64,000 nucleotides of DNA from Rhizobium redzepovicii (GTDB lineage Bacteria > Pseudomonadota > Alphaproteobacteria > Rhizobiales > Rhizobiaceae), in NCBI RefSeq assembly GCF_019793435.1, contig NZ_JAILYH010000006.1, positions 62,001 through 126,000 on the forward strand, read 5' to 3'. The position numbers were made by a program, and so were the translations under genes. Shown here in pieces: positions 26,731 through 36,571 of the stretch. The notes below the pieces were generated by a model. It did not search any database. It saw only the letters and a list, made by a program, of their open reading frames with translations, and was not told the origin of the DNA. Positions within the stretch are counted from its first letter, which is position 1, and each line of letters opens with the position of its first letter.

Positions 26731-26934
26731 GGGATCGTTTCTCTGACTTGATGCGCCGCTGCAGCGCCGCGCGTCTTTTCAGGACGCTGTAACACTTTGA
26801 ATCGACGCATCGGGCTTTTCTGATATCGAGTCCGATGTACGGGCCGATGCGGTAGATGACGGCTTTGACCGCGGACCGTCAACATTCTTTCTGTCTTTTC
26901 ACTGCCTTTGCGTGGAATTTGCGACGGGCGCCGG

Positions 26935-28977
26935 TTATTTCGCGGCGTCGTCGTGGAAATGGTTGTAGACCTGCTTGGCGACGGCCTCCGAAATGCCTTC
27001 CACCGCCATCAGGTCGGAGAGTGCGGCGCGCGAAACCGCTTTCGCCGTGCCGAAATGCTGAAGCAGCGCGCGCTTGCGCGATGGACCGATGCCGCCGATC
27101 TCGTCGAGCGGGTTCTTGACCATTTCCTTCTTGCGCCGGGCCCGGTGCGAGCCGATCGCGAAACGATGCGCCTCGTCGCGCATGCGCTGGACGAAATAGA
27201 GCACAGGATCGCGCGGCGGCAGGGTAAAACTCTCGCGTCCGGGAGGGAAGAAGCGCTCGCGCCCGGCATCGCGGTCGACACCCTTGGCGATGCCGATCGC
27301 CATGACGCTGTCGGTGATGCCGAGCTCGGTGAGGATGGCGCGCACCGCCGTCATCTGCCCCTGGCCGCCGTCGATCAGGATCACGTCGGGCCACGCCGGG
27401 AAGGGCATGTCGGCGGCGTCGGCGGGGCCTGCCTGCGCCGTACGATCGGGAATGCCTTCCTCCTTGATCAGCCGCGAGAACCGCCGCGTCATCACTTCCT
27501 TCATCATGCCGAAATCGTCACCGGGGGTGATGTCGGTCGATTTGATGTTGAACTTGCGGTACTGGTTTTTGACGAAGCCTTCCGGCCCCGCGACCACCAT
27601 GCCGCCGACGGCATTGGTGCCCATAATATGCGAGTTGTCGTAGATTTCGATGCGCTGCGGCACATAGGCAAGCCCGAACGTGTCCTTGAAACCGTCGAGC
27701 AGCCGCGACTGCGACGCCGTTTCGGCAAGCTTTCGCCCATGCGCCTCGCGGGCATTGCCGACGACATGGTCGACCAGATCGCGCTTCTCTCCGCGCTGCG
27801 GCACCAGGATCGAAACCTTATGGCCGACCTTTTCGCTAAGGGCGGCTGCGAGCAATTCCATCTCCTCGATCGTTTCCGACAGCATGATCTGTTTCGGCAC
27901 CGGCTTGTCGTCGTAGAATTGCGCGAGAAAGGCATTCAACACTTCGGCGCCGGAAAGCTGCGGATCGGCCTTTGGGAAATAGGCGCGATTGCCCCAGTTC
28001 TGTCCGGTGCGGAAGAAGAATACCTGGATGCAGGAGACGCCGCCCTCGTGGTGGATGGCGAAAACGTCAGCCTCCTCGACGCCGGCCGGATTGATGCCCT
28101 GATGGCTCTGCACATGCGAAAGTGCGGCCAGGCGGTCGCGATAAATTGCCGCCCGCTCGAAGTCGAGATCCTCGGCCGCCTGGTTCATGGCCTCGGCCAT
28201 ATGCGACTTGACCTTCTGGCTCTTGCCGGAGAGGAAGTCCTTCGCCTCCTGCACCAGTTCGGCGTAGCCCCCGTCGCTGACCTCGTGGGTGCACGGCCCG
28301 GAACAGCGCTTGATCTGGTAGAGCAGGCAGGGGCGGGTGCGCGTTTCGAAGACGCTGTCGGTGCAGGTGCGGATCAGGAAGGCGCGCTGCAACGAATTGA
28401 TCGTCCGCCCGACCGCGCCGGCCGAGGCGAACGGCCCGAAGTAGTCGCCCTTCCGCGCTCTCGCACCGCGATGCTTGAAAATGGCCGGCGCCCGGTGATC
28501 GCCGGTGATGAGGATATAGGGAAAGGACTTGTCGTCGCGCAGCAGCACGTTAAAGCGCGGCCGCAAGCGCTTGATCAGATTCGCTTCCAGGAGCAGCGCT
28601 TCGGTTTCCGTGCGCGTCGTCACGAATTCCATGTTCGCCGTTTGGCGCACCATCTGCGCTATGCGGTTGGAATGCACGCGGCCGACGGCGTAATTGCCGA
28701 CGCGCTTCTTCAGGCTGCGCGCCTTGCCGACATAGAGCACGTCACCCTCGGCGTTGAACATGCGGTAGACGCCGGGGCTGTTCGGCAGCCGCTTGACGAA
28801 TTCGCCGATCAGCTCGGCGCCGATGAGTCCGGTCTCGTTGAGGCTGCCGGCGTTCCAGTCGACCGCAGTCGCAAGCGGGGCGGCGGCGGAAAGGTCGCCT
28901 TCCACCTCGATCTCGTCTTCGCTCTCATCCGTATCGTCGTAGAGAACCCCGCCATCCGGCAGCTTTCGTCCGTTCAT
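26935..28977 (-). CDS. uvrC: UvrABC nucleotide excision repair endonuclease subunit C
   Basis: 680 residues from the ATG at 28977, which overlaps the upstream SDR stop (ATGA). Makes the two incisions around DNA damage. After an acidic 50-residue leader, the GIY-YIG nuclease runs NSPGVYRMF to [15 protein letters not shown] (about 70-100). The UvrB-binding UVR helix pair is near residues 255-290, the RNase H-like 3' nuclease half follows ([20 protein letters not shown]), and the C-terminus has two helix-hairpin-helix motifs. The acidic N-terminal leader is longer than in E. coli UvrC but common in Rhizobiaceae. Confidence 0.96.
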   Translation of the reverse strand: MNGRKLPDGGVLYDDTDESEDEIEVEGDLSAAAPLATAVDWNAGSLNETGLIGAELIGEFVKRLPNSPGVYRMFNAEGDVLYVGKARSLKKRVGNYAVGRVHSNRIAQMVRQTANMEFVTTRTETEALLLEANLIKRLRPRFNVLLRDDKSFPYILITGDHRAPAIFKHRGARARKGDYFGPFASAGAVGRTINSLQRAFLIRTCTDSVFETRTRPCLLYQIKRCSGPCTHEVSDGGYAELVQEAKDFLSGKSQKVKSHMAEAMNQAAEDLDFERAAIYRDRLAALSHVQSHQGINPAGVEEADVFAIHHEGGVSCIQVFFFRTGQNWGNRAYFPKADPQLSGAEVLNAFLAQFYDDKPVPKQIMLSETIEEMELLAAALSEKVGHKVSILVPQRGEKRDLVDHVVGNAREAHGRKLAETASQSRLLDGFKDTFGLAYVPQRIEIYDNSHIMGTNAVGGMVVAGPEGFVKNQYRKFNIKSTDITPGDDFGMMKEVMTRRFSRLIKEEGIPDRTAQAGPADAADMPFPAWPDVILIDGGQGQMTAVRAILTELGITDSVMAIGIAKGVDRDAGRERFFPPGRESFTLPPRDPVLYFVQRMRDEAHRFAIGSHRARRKKEMVKNPLDEIGGIGPSRKRALLQHFGTAKAVSRAALSDLMAVEGISEAVAKQVYNHFHDDAAK

Positions 28978-29741
28978 TCCGTAATCTCCGCCACATCGGG
29001 CGTCTGCCAGGCAAGGTGCTGGCCGCCGTCGAGGGCAATCATCTGGCCGGTGATCGAGGGCGTGTCGTAAAGGAAGCGAATCGTTTGTCCGAATTCCTCC
29101 AGCGCCGGCCCTCGCTGCAGGATAAGGGCTGAGACCTGCGCTTGGAAGTCCTCCTGCGCCTGCCGTTCGCTCGGCATCGACGGGCCGGGGCCGATGGCAT
29201 TGACGCGGATGGCCGGCGCCAATGCCTGGGCAAGTGTCTGCGTTGCCGTCCATAGCGCCGATTTGGATAGCGTATAGGAATAGAAGCTGGGCCTCAGTGC
29301 CCAGACCCGCTGGTCGATGATGTTGACGATCAATCCGGTCGCATCGTCGGGTAGCTGTTCGGCAAAGGCTGCGGCAAGGATCGAGGGCGCCCGCACATGG
29401 ACGTCGAAATGCTGCGCCCATGCCTGCTCATCGAAACTGCGGGCCGAATCCTGGCGGAAGATGGAGGCGTTGTTGACGAGCAGGTCGAGCGGACCGAGGT
29501 CTTCCGACGCTCTTTTTACGAGTTCGCCGGTTTCGCCGATATTGGTAAGATCGGCCTTGAGCGCGATCGCCCGATATCCCTTCTGCCGCAATTCCGCCAC
29601 CAGCTCTTCGGCTTCACTGAGGGAGCCCTTCGCGTGGATGGCAACGGAAAAGCCATTTGCAGCAAGGTCTTCGGCGATTGCCCGGCCTATTCTTTTAGCA
29701 GCCCCTGTTACAAGGGCCGAGCGAAGTCTTTTGTGGTTCAA
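28974..29741 (-). CDS. SDR-family oxidoreductase (pteridine reductase/FolM-like)
   Basis: 255 residues. The Rossmann cofactor motif is [12 protein letters not shown] near residue 13, where the Lys-Arg pair suggests NADPH; NNAS follows at about 91, and the catalytic YSYTLSKSA near residue 156 gives the Tyr-x3-Lys pair. TGAAKRIGR and a GPGPS segment are reminiscent of pteridine reductase/FolM proteins, but the substrate is not proven. It is the first gene of an operon into uvrC. No folate genes are nearby. Confidence 0.82.
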   Translation of the reverse strand: MNHKRLRSALVTGAAKRIGRAIAEDLAANGFSVAIHAKGSLSEAEELVAELRQKGYRAIALKADLTNIGETGELVKRASEDLGPLDLLVNNASIFRQDSARSFDEQAWAQHFDVHVRAPSILAAAFAEQLPDDATGLIVNIIDQRVWALRPSFYSYTLSKSALWTATQTLAQALAPAIRVNAIGPGPSMPSERQAQEDFQAQVSALILQRGPALEEFGQTIRFLYDTPSITGQMIALDGGQHLAWQTPDVAEITE

Positions 29742-30106
29742 AATCCTGCCTTCTAATCCCGCGAGTCTGTCTGCCGACTATATAGGCGCGGGCGGAGATT
29801 ATATAAATAGGTCGTTGTGGTTGCGTCCGTGGGCGGGATATTCTATGTATTATTTAAGAATGCGATTTCCTAAAATAAGTATTTTCAGTTTAACTCTTCA
29901 GTAGGGTTAATGAAGTGTATGTTGCAGGCAAGCAACATCGAATTTCGGCCATGCGGCAGCCACAATGATATCACAATTTGGCTCTTTCAAATCCGCATTT
30001 GAGTTCCAATTTCAGTCTCGATCCGGAAGGGACATCTGGCAATATCCCGCCAATGCTTCACTGATAGACAGATGATCAGCGGCGCGGGACTGAAAGGAGA
30101 CTAAGT
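29742..30106. promoter_or_regulatory. Long AT-rich leader/promoter region of the outer-membrane protein gene
   Basis: 365 bases without a gene, clearly more AT-rich than its surroundings (29795-30010). It must hold the promoters of the divergent SDR-uvrC unit and of the porin-like gene. A 7-bp hairpin, ATGTTGC/GCAACAT, lies at 29919-29938. AAAGGAGACTAAGT at the end is the ribosome-binding site of the gene at 30107. I could not fix -35/-10 boxes with confidence. Confidence 0.5.
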
Positions 30107-30742
30107 ATGCGTGTACTCATTGCTGGCCTCATGGCCTCCGTTTTTGCAATTGCGGGCGTCTCGGCAGCTCAGGCGGCCGATGCCGTCGACCAGGTTCCGG
30201 AAGCACCGGTCGCCCAGGAAGCCCCGGTCAAGCCGGCCGGCAGCTGGGAAGGCTTCTACCTCGGCGGCGCCGGCACCTACAACATGGGTGACTTCGGTTC
30301 CGACCGCCACACCTATGGTTTCGGCGGCCAGGTCTTCACCGGCTATAACTGGCAGCAGGGCCAGATCGTTTACGGCGTTGAATCCGACCTCGGCTACAGC
30401 GGCGACGACGTTTCCTCGGGCGGCGTCAAGAACAAGTATGGCTGGAACGGCTCCGTTCGTGGCCGCGTCGGCTACGACATGAACCCCTTCCTGCTCTATG
30501 GCACGGCCGGTCTTGCGCTCGGCGACGTCAAGGTTTCCGACGGCACCTCGGACGAAAGCAAGACGAACTACGGCTATACGGTCGGCGCCGGCGTCGAAGC
30601 CTTCGTGACCAACAACATCACGACGCGCTTGGAATATCGCTACACCGACTACCAGAGCAAGGATTACGACCTCGACTCCGGCAGCTTCTCACGCGGTTAC
30701 GACGAGAACAGCGTCAAGCTCGGTATCGGCGTCAAGTTCTAA
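30107..30742 (+). CDS. Outer-membrane beta-barrel protein (Omp25/RopB type)
   Basis: 211 residues. The signal peptide MRVLIAGLMASVFAIAGVSA is followed by AAQAAD cleavage and a proline/alanine-rich linker. The barrel (about 45-211) has alternating strands: GSWEGFYLGGAG, FGGQVFTGYNWQQG, GWNGSVRGRVGYD, YTVGAGVEAFVTNNITTRLEY, and the last strand ends in KLGIGVKF with the terminal Phe typical of BAM substrates. This eight-stranded type is abundant in Rhizobiaceae (RopB, Omp25/Omp31). A strong ribosome-binding site and terminator suggest high expression. Exact paralogue not determined. Confidence 0.9.
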   Translation: MRVLIAGLMASVFAIAGVSAAQAADAVDQVPEAPVAQEAPVKPAGSWEGFYLGGAGTYNMGDFGSDRHTYGFGGQVFTGYNWQQGQIVYGVESDLGYSGDDVSSGGVKNKYGWNGSVRGRVGYDMNPFLLYGTAGLALGDVKVSDGTSDESKTNYGYTVGAGVEAFVTNNITTRLEYRYTDYQSKDYDLDSGSFSRGYDENSVKLGIGVKF

Positions 30743-30767
30743 GCCGAACGGAATTATTCAAACATGG

Positions 30768-30794
30768 AAAAGCCGGGCAAACGCCCGGCTTTTT
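30768..30794 (+). terminator. Rho-independent terminator after the outer-membrane protein gene
   Basis: AAAAGCCGGGC (30768-30778) and GCCCGGCTTTTT (30783-30794) form a perfect stem with a four-base loop and a T-run. The A-run on the other side makes it bidirectional, also serving the convergent GST gene ending at 30821. Confidence 0.93.
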
Positions 30795-30820
30795 GCTGCT
30801 CGCCTGTTGTTGCCAAGCGC

Positions 30821-31417
30821 TCAGGCCTGGGTCTTGAGTTCCTGATAGGCGGGGAATTTCTTTTCGAACTGCCGCAACCAGTCGATCAGCGGCGCATGAT
30901 CGGCTTCCCACTGGCCCTTGAAGCGCAGATCGAGATAGCCGAGCGTGGCGGCCAAGGCGAAATGCCCGCCGTTGAGTTTCTTGCCCAATTTCGGCGGCTT
31001 GGCGCTCAGATGCGTAAGCCCGCTCGTCACCTTTTTCCATTGCCGGTCGATCCAGGGCTGGTGGATCTTTTCCTCGTCGCGAAAACGCCGCTCATACATG
31101 ATCGCCAGCAGGCAATCGCAGATGCCGTCGCAGAGCGATTCGAGGACGTCGGCATCCGTGCGTTTGCCCTTCTTGGAGGGATAGAGCTTGCCCTTCGCCA
31201 GCCGGTCGAAATAGTGCATGATCGCCACGCTGTCGAAGACCGAGGCGCCGTCATCGGCCAGCAGCGTCGGGATCTTGCCGAGCGGATTATTCTCCACCAG
31301 GATCGCCGGCGCCGTATTGGTGTCGACCCGGATGGCGTTCAACTCGAGATCCAGGAAATGCGCGGCCATCCGCACCTTGCTGGAATAGGGTGAGGGGGGC
31401 GACCAAAGAAGCTTCAT
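30821..31417 (-). CDS. Glutathione S-transferase N-terminal-domain protein
   Basis: 198 residues from the ATG at 31417. MKLLWSPPSPYSSKVRMAAHFL has the Ser near residue 9 or 12 expected at the GST active site, followed by NPLGKIPTLLADDGASVFDSVAIMHYF, the glutathione-binding cis-Pro and Asp-Ser motif (about residues 44-69). The C-terminal domain is helical with GGHFALAATLGYLDLRF. The substrate is unknown. The frame is open much further upstream (into rlmJ) but that part has no GST similarity. rlmJ lies just upstream on the same strand, 53 bases away. Confidence 0.88.
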   Translation of the reverse strand: MKLLWSPPSPYSSKVRMAAHFLDLELNAIRVDTNTAPAILVENNPLGKIPTLLADDGASVFDSVAIMHYFDRLAKGKLYPSKKGKRTDADVLESLCDGICDCLLAIMYERRFRDEEKIHQPWIDRQWKKVTSGLTHLSAKPPKLGKKLNGGHFALAATLGYLDLRFKGQWEADHAPLIDWLRQFEKKFPAYQELKTQA

Positions 31418-31470
31418 GCAGCACCTGATTTGTGGAACTGCGCGGACTATTCCCGAACCGGGTTGTCCGG

Positions 31471-32343
31471 TCAATCGTCGTCCTTGACCGTCTTGGTCTC
31501 GCCGCGCAGCCAGAAGGCGCGGTGCGAGGCGAAACGATCCTGCGCCAAATGGTCCTTCAGCGCCGGCAGCAGTTGGTGCAGCTCGTCCTTCAGGGTGAAG
31601 GGCGGATTGACGATAACGAGGCCTGAACCCGTCAATCCCGTGATGCCGCGGTCGCTGCGAACAGAAAGCTCGGCGCAGAGCATTTTCGGAATGTCGAGCG
31701 CCTGTAGCCTCTCGTGGAATTCTTTGATCGGCGCGCCCTTTTTCAGCGGATACCACAGGCAATAGGTGCCGCCTGGAAAACGGCGATAGGCCTTTTCCAG
31801 CCCCTCGGCCAGACGCTGATATTCGTCCTCTTCCTCGAAAGGCGGATCGACAAGCACGATGCCGCGTTTCTCCTTCGGCGGCAGATGCGCGCCGAGCGCC
31901 AGCCAGCCGTCGAGTTCGGTGATTCGCGCATGGTGGTCGCCCTCAAACAGCCGGTGCAGGCGGGCGAAATCCTCGGGGTGCAGCTCCATCGCCGACAGCC
32001 GGTCCTGCGGCCGGAACAGCAGGCGCGCCAGTTTCGGCGATCCGGGATAGAAGCGGACGCCGCCCTCAGGGTTGAGTTCGCGGATGGCTGCAAGGTAGGG
32101 CTCCAGCAGTTCGGAAACCTGCGGTCCGAGATCGGCCTCCATCAGCTTGCCGATGCCGTCGAGCCATTCGCCGGTTTTCTGCGCTTCTTCGGAGGAGAGG
32201 TCGTAGAGCCCGATGCCGGCATGCGTGTCGAGGACGCGGAAGGCACCATCCTTTTTCTGCATGTAGCGGATCAGCCGCGCCAGCACGGCATGTTTCAGCA
32301 CATCGGCAAAATTGCCCGCATGATAGATGTGGCGGTAGTTCAT
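31471..32343 (-). CDS. rlmJ: 23S rRNA (adenine(2030)-N6)-methyltransferase
   Basis: 290 residues (YhiR family). Methylates A2030 of 23S rRNA using AdoMet. The N-terminus MNYRHIYHAGNFADVLKH is diagnostic. LDTHAGIGLYDL is the AdoMet motif I, and GIVLVDPPFEEEDEY holds the DPPF catalytic motif near residue 166. The C-terminal LTGSGLVIVNPPFTL is also conserved. It starts close to and divergent from the molybdopterin oxidoreductase gene (82-base gap), which must hold both promoters. Confidence 0.93.
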   Translation of the reverse strand: MNYRHIYHAGNFADVLKHAVLARLIRYMQKKDGAFRVLDTHAGIGLYDLSSEEAQKTGEWLDGIGKLMEADLGPQVSELLEPYLAAIRELNPEGGVRFYPGSPKLARLLFRPQDRLSAMELHPEDFARLHRLFEGDHHARITELDGWLALGAHLPPKEKRGIVLVDPPFEEEDEYQRLAEGLEKAYRRFPGGTYCLWYPLKKGAPIKEFHERLQALDIPKMLCAELSVRSDRGITGLTGSGLVIVNPPFTLKDELHQLLPALKDHLAQDRFASHRAFWLRGETKTVKDDD

Positions 32344-32424
32344 TTTCGCTGATGTCCGTATGAATTCGCGTCATGGGAAAGTTTGTGGCTTTTGGCCGTG
32401 CAAGGCTTGGAATATACAAATGCC

Positions 32425-34563
32425 ATGAACATTGCGACCCCCATCCACGCCAAATCCCCGAAGCCGGACACCAGGGTCGGCCACACCGCCTGTCCGCACG
32501 ACTGTCCCTCCACCTGCGCGCTGGAGGTCGAACTATCCGAGGACGGCCGCATCGGGCGCGTGCGCGGCGCCAATGATCATTCCTACACCTCGGGCGTCAT
32601 CTGCGCCAAGGTCGCCCGCTATGCCGAGCGGCTCTACCATCCCGACCGCCTGATGCATCCCTTGCGCCGCGCCGGCGCCAAGGGGGCCGGGCAGTGGCAG
32701 CAGATTTCCTGGGACGATGCGCTGGATGAGATCGCCGAAGCCTTCGTGAAGGCCGAGGCGCGGGACGGCAGCGAGGCGATCTGGCCTTATTTCTATGCCG
32801 GCACCATGGGCTGGGTACAGCGCGACTCGATCGATCGCCTGCGTCACGCCAAGCGCTTTTCCGGCTTTTTCTCCTCGATCTGCACCAACCCGGCCTGGAC
32901 CGGCTTCACCGTGGCGACCGGCACGCTGCGCGGCCCCGACCCGCGTGAGATGGGCCGCACCGATTGCGTCGTCATCTGGGGCACCAATGCGGTGTCGACG
33001 CAGGTCAATGTGATGACCCACGCCATCAAGTCGCGCAAGGAGCGCGGCGCCAAGATCGTCGTCATCGACATTTACGACAATCCGACGATGAAGCAGGCCG
33101 ACATGGCCTTGATCGTCAGGCCCGGCACCGATGCGGCACTGGCCTGCGCCGTCATGCACATCGCCTTCCGCGACGGCCATGCCGACCGCGACTACATGGC
33201 GCGCTATGCCGATGATCCCGCCGGCCTCGAAGAGCATCTGAAAACGAAGACGCCGCAATGGGCCGCCAATATCACCGGCCTTTCGGTCGAGGAGATCGAA
33301 GCCTTTGCCCGCCTCGTCGGCACGACGAAAAAGACCTTCTTCCGCCTCGGCTACGGCTTCACCCGCCAGCGCAATGGCGCGGTCGCCATGCATGCGGCCG
33401 CCTCGGTCGCCACCGTGCTCGGCTCCTGGCAGTATGAGGGTGGCGGCGCCTTCCATTCCAACAACGATATCTTCCGCATGAACAATGCGGAACTGACCGG
33501 CCGCTCGATGAAGGACGGCGATATCCGCATGCTCGATCAGTCGCAGATCGGCCGGGTGCTGACCGGCGATCCGGTGGCGCTGCGCCATCGCGGCCCGGTG
33601 ACGGCGATGCTGATCCAGAACACCAATCCGGCCAACATCGCCCCCGAGCAGCGCCTCGTCAGACGCGGTTTTGCCCGCGACGACCTGTTCGTCGCCGTGC
33701 ACGAGCAGTTCATGACCGAGACGGCGGAGATCGCCGATATCGTCATTCCGGCGACGATGTTCGTCGAGCATGACGATATCTACCGGGCCGGCGGCCAGAA
33801 CCATATCCTGCTCGGGCCGAAGCTGGTCGAGCCGCCGCCGAGCGTGCGCACCAATCTCTTCGTCATCGAGGAACTGGCCAAACGCCTCGGCGTCGCCGAT
33901 CGCCCCGGCTTCGGCTTTTCAGCCCGCGAAATGGTCGATCGCTTGCTGGAATCGAGCGGCCTGCCGGATTACGAGCATTTCCTCGAACACAAATGGTTCG
34001 ATCGCCAGCCGGCCTTCGAGGAGGCGCATTTCCTGAACGGCTTTGCTCATCCCGACGGCAAATTCCATTTCCGCCCGGACTGGATCGATCAGCCGGCGCC
34101 GAACAAGCCGCCGGCGGCGGTCGGCCTGCTCGGGCCGCATGGGGAGCTGCCTGTATTCCCCGATCAGGTCGATGTCATCGAAGTCGCTGATACCGACCAT
34201 CCCTTTCGTCTGGCCACCTCGCCGGCGCGCAACTTCCTGAATTCGAGCTTCGCCGAGACCAAGACGTCGCGTCAGAAAGAGGGCCGTCCCGAGGTGATGA
34301 TCAATCCGGCCGACGCTGAAGCCAATGGCATCGCCCACGGCGATCTGGTCCGCATCGGCAATAGTCGCGGCGACCTGCGCATCCATGCCCGCGTCACCAC
34401 CGAGGTGAAGCCTGGCGTGCTGATCGCTGAAGGCCTCTGGCCGAACAAGGCGCATATCGATGGCGAGGGCATCAACGTGCTCACCGGCGCCGACCCGGTC
34501 GCGCCCTATGGCGGGGCGGCCGTGCACGATAACAAGGTCTGGCTTCGCAAGGACACAGCATGA
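32425..34563 (+). CDS. Molybdopterin-dependent oxidoreductase with N-terminal [4Fe-4S] motif
   Basis: 712 residues from the ATG at 32425. The N-terminal CPHDCPSTC gives three iron-sulfur ligands, with the fourth likely in GVICAKVARY, near residue 65. The middle has the molybdopterin-binding pattern of the DMSO reductase superfamily (GTNAVSTQVNVMTHAI, RPGTDAALACAVMHIAF, YEGGGAFHSNNDIF) and the C-terminal molydopterin-dinucleotide domain has TSPARNFLNSSFAETK. No Tat signal, so it is cytoplasmic. There is no adjacent electron-transfer subunit. The substrate is unknown. It overlaps the NudK-like gene by four bases. Confidence 0.87.
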   Translation: MNIATPIHAKSPKPDTRVGHTACPHDCPSTCALEVELSEDGRIGRVRGANDHSYTSGVICAKVARYAERLYHPDRLMHPLRRAGAKGAGQWQQISWDDALDEIAEAFVKAEARDGSEAIWPYFYAGTMGWVQRDSIDRLRHAKRFSGFFSSICTNPAWTGFTVATGTLRGPDPREMGRTDCVVIWGTNAVSTQVNVMTHAIKSRKERGAKIVVIDIYDNPTMKQADMALIVRPGTDAALACAVMHIAFRDGHADRDYMARYADDPAGLEEHLKTKTPQWAANITGLSVEEIEAFARLVGTTKKTFFRLGYGFTRQRNGAVAMHAAASVATVLGSWQYEGGGAFHSNNDIFRMNNAELTGRSMKDGDIRMLDQSQIGRVLTGDPVALRHRGPVTAMLIQNTNPANIAPEQRLVRRGFARDDLFVAVHEQFMTETAEIADIVIPATMFVEHDDIYRAGGQNHILLGPKLVEPPPSVRTNLFVIEELAKRLGVADRPGFGFSAREMVDRLLESSGLPDYEHFLEHKWFDRQPAFEEAHFLNGFAHPDGKFHFRPDWIDQPAPNKPPAAVGLLGPHGELPVFPDQVDVIEVADTDHPFRLATSPARNFLNSSFAETKTSRQKEGRPEVMINPADAEANGIAHGDLVRIGNSRGDLRIHARVTTEVKPGVLIAEGLWPNKAHIDGEGINVLTGADPVAPYGGAAVHDNKVWLRKDTA

Positions 34564-35150
34564 TGCAGCCGAAATCACGCGTGAAGATCGTCAGCACGGA
34601 AACGCTGTCGAATGGGTGGACGAAGCTCAGCAGCTATCTGCTCGATTACATCGACCGCAAGGGCGCGACCCAACGCTTGAAGCGGGAGGTCTACCATCGC
34701 ACGCCGGCAGCCTGCATCCTGCTTTATGATCCCAAGCGCGACCTCGTCGTTCTCGTCCGCCAGTTCCGCCTTGCCGTTCATATCAACGGTGATCCCGCCT
34801 GGATGATCGAGGTGCCGGCCGGCCTTCTCGATGACGATCATCCCGAACAGGCGATCCGCCGCGAGGCGATGGAAGAAACCGGTTACCACCTGCGCGACGC
34901 GCGTTTCCTGTTCAAATGCTACACTTCGCCCGGCGCCATCACCGAAGTCGTCCACTTCTTCGTCTCGCTGATCGACAGCGCCGACCGCGTGGCCGAAGGC
35001 GGCGGCCTGGACGAGGAGCACGAGGATATCGAGGTTCTCGAAGTCCCGCTCGATGAGGCCGCCCAAATGATCGAAAACGGCGAGATCTTCGACGCCAAGA
35101 CGATCATGCTGCTGCAATGGGCTCTGTTGAACAGGCATAAACTTCGATAG
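34560..35150 (+). CDS. NUDIX hydrolase, NudK-like (GDP-mannose or ADP-ribose pyrophosphatase)
   Basis: 196 residues. The Nudix box is AGLLDDDHPEQAIRREAMEETGY near residues 89-108, written here in parts: AGLLDDDHPEQ then AIRREAMEETGY. It is one residue shorter than the strict consensus, as I recall for E. coli NudK. FKCYTSPGAITEVVHFF and EEHEDIEVLEVPLDEA are also NudK-like, favouring GDP-mannose over ADP-ribose as substrate. The start (two adjacent ATGs, 34560 and 34563) overlaps the oxidoreductase stop, so both are co-translated. Why these two functions are coupled is unclear. Confidence 0.85.
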   Translation: MMQPKSRVKIVSTETLSNGWTKLSSYLLDYIDRKGATQRLKREVYHRTPAACILLYDPKRDLVVLVRQFRLAVHINGDPAWMIEVPAGLLDDDHPEQAIRREAMEETGYHLRDARFLFKCYTSPGAITEVVHFFVSLIDSADRVAEGGGLDEEHEDIEVLEVPLDEAAQMIENGEIFDAKTIMLLQWALLNRHKLR

Positions 35151-35297
35151 CGGATGCGCGGTCTCGGGCAAGCCCGCAGGTTGGCCTCAAGACGGTTTCG
35201 CGATCGCGGTTGTGGCGTTCGAAATTTCATACGTTTGTCACGAAGCGGTTCTATCCGCTGCGGTCTGTCAATCATCGATGCGATCAGGAGAAAGCCC

Positions 35298-36467
35298 ATG
35301 TGGCTCAGCAATTTCACCCTCGTTCTGCCAAACGAGGTGGTGAGTGAAGGTTCCGTGCGGGTCGAAGACGGCGCCATCGCCGAAATCAGACCCGAGCCGG
35401 TCGCCGGGGCTGCCATCGATGGCGGCGGGCGGCTTCTGATGCCGGGATTCGTCGATCTCCATGGCGACATGATCGAGCGAGAGATCGCGCCGCGGCCGAA
35501 CGCGACGATGCCGATCGATTTCGGCATCCACGAACTCGACAAGAAGCTGGCCGCCGCCGGTGTTACCACGGCCTTTGCCGCCGTCTCCTTCGCCACCGAA
35601 AGCGTCTATGGCCACGTCCGCTCGCTGGAGACGACCTCGGCGGTGATCGAAGGCATCAACCGCCTGCGCGATGATCTGCTGATCGACCACCGCGTCCACG
35701 CCCGCTATGAAATCACCAATATCGGCGCCGCTGCCGCGCTCGAGCGCCTGCTGAATGCCGATCAGATCGACATGGTGTCGCTCACCGACCACACGCCCGG
35801 CCAGGGCCAGTACAACAACCTGCAAAGCTACATCCTCAGCATTTCCGAGCGCCGCGCCATCTCCGAGGAGATGGCCGCCGAGATCGTCGCCAAGCGCATC
35901 GCCATGCGCAATAACCCCGAAATCGAAGCCAAGCTGAAGGAGATCGTCGCGCTGTCGCTGAAGCACAAGCTCTCGCTTGCCTCGCATGACGACGACAGCG
36001 TCGAGAAGGTCGCCGAAATGCACGATCTCGGCGTCACCATCAGCGAGTTCCCGGTCACTGCGCCCGCCGCAGAAGAGGCGCGCCGCCGCGGTCTCTGGAC
36101 GCTGATGGGCGCGCCGAATGCGCTGCGCGGCCAGTCGATGTCGGGCAATCTCAGCGCGCTCGATGCCGCAAGGGCCGGCCTGCTCAGCGTCATCGCCGCC
36201 GATTATCATCCGGCCGCCTTTGTGCCCGGCATCTTCAAGCTCGCCGAGATGGTGGAAGGCGGCCTGCCTTCAGCCGTCGCCATGGCGACCGGCAACGCCG
36301 CCCGCTCCGCCGGCCTATCGGACCGCGGCGAAATCGCCATCGGCCAGCGCGCCGATTTGGTCGTGGTCGAGCGGGGCGACATCAACCGCGTCCGAGCCAC
36401 CTTCCGCGCCGGTCGCTTCGTCTACAGCGACGGTACGCTGCATCCGTTGCGGGCGTTGGCGGCTTAG
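35298..36467 (+). CDS. phnM: Stand-alone PhnM-like alpha-D-ribose 1-methylphosphonate 5-triphosphate diphosphatase
   Basis: 389 residues from the ATG at 35298 with CAGGAGAAAG upstream. An amidohydrolase-fold metalloenzyme of the C-P lyase pathway. LMPGFVDLHGDMIERE near residue 45 has the metal-binding HxD, LTDHTPGQGQYNN and LASHDDDSVEKV are PhnM signatures, and FPVTAPAAEEARRRG follows. The C-terminal DLVVVERGD is the amidohydrolase beta-sandwich return. No other phn genes lie nearby, so it is either a second copy or has a different phosphonate-related substrate. It follows the NudK-like gene by 147 bases. Confidence 0.85.
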   Translation: MWLSNFTLVLPNEVVSEGSVRVEDGAIAEIRPEPVAGAAIDGGGRLLMPGFVDLHGDMIEREIAPRPNATMPIDFGIHELDKKLAAAGVTTAFAAVSFATESVYGHVRSLETTSAVIEGINRLRDDLLIDHRVHARYEITNIGAAAALERLLNADQIDMVSLTDHTPGQGQYNNLQSYILSISERRAISEEMAAEIVAKRIAMRNNPEIEAKLKEIVALSLKHKLSLASHDDDSVEKVAEMHDLGVTISEFPVTAPAAEEARRRGLWTLMGAPNALRGQSMSGNLSALDAARAGLLSVIAADYHPAAFVPGIFKLAEMVEGGLPSAVAMATGNAARSAGLSDRGEIAIGQRADLVVVERGDINRVRATFRAGRFVYSDGTLHPLRALAA

Positions 36468-36571
36468 CGGCACGTCTGAGCGTCGAGACAGAATGACGAG
36501 ATCACGGCGAAACGGGCTTTCTCGTCGGCGGTACCCGGACTGAACAAGACTGCCAACGATGCGGAATCAAG

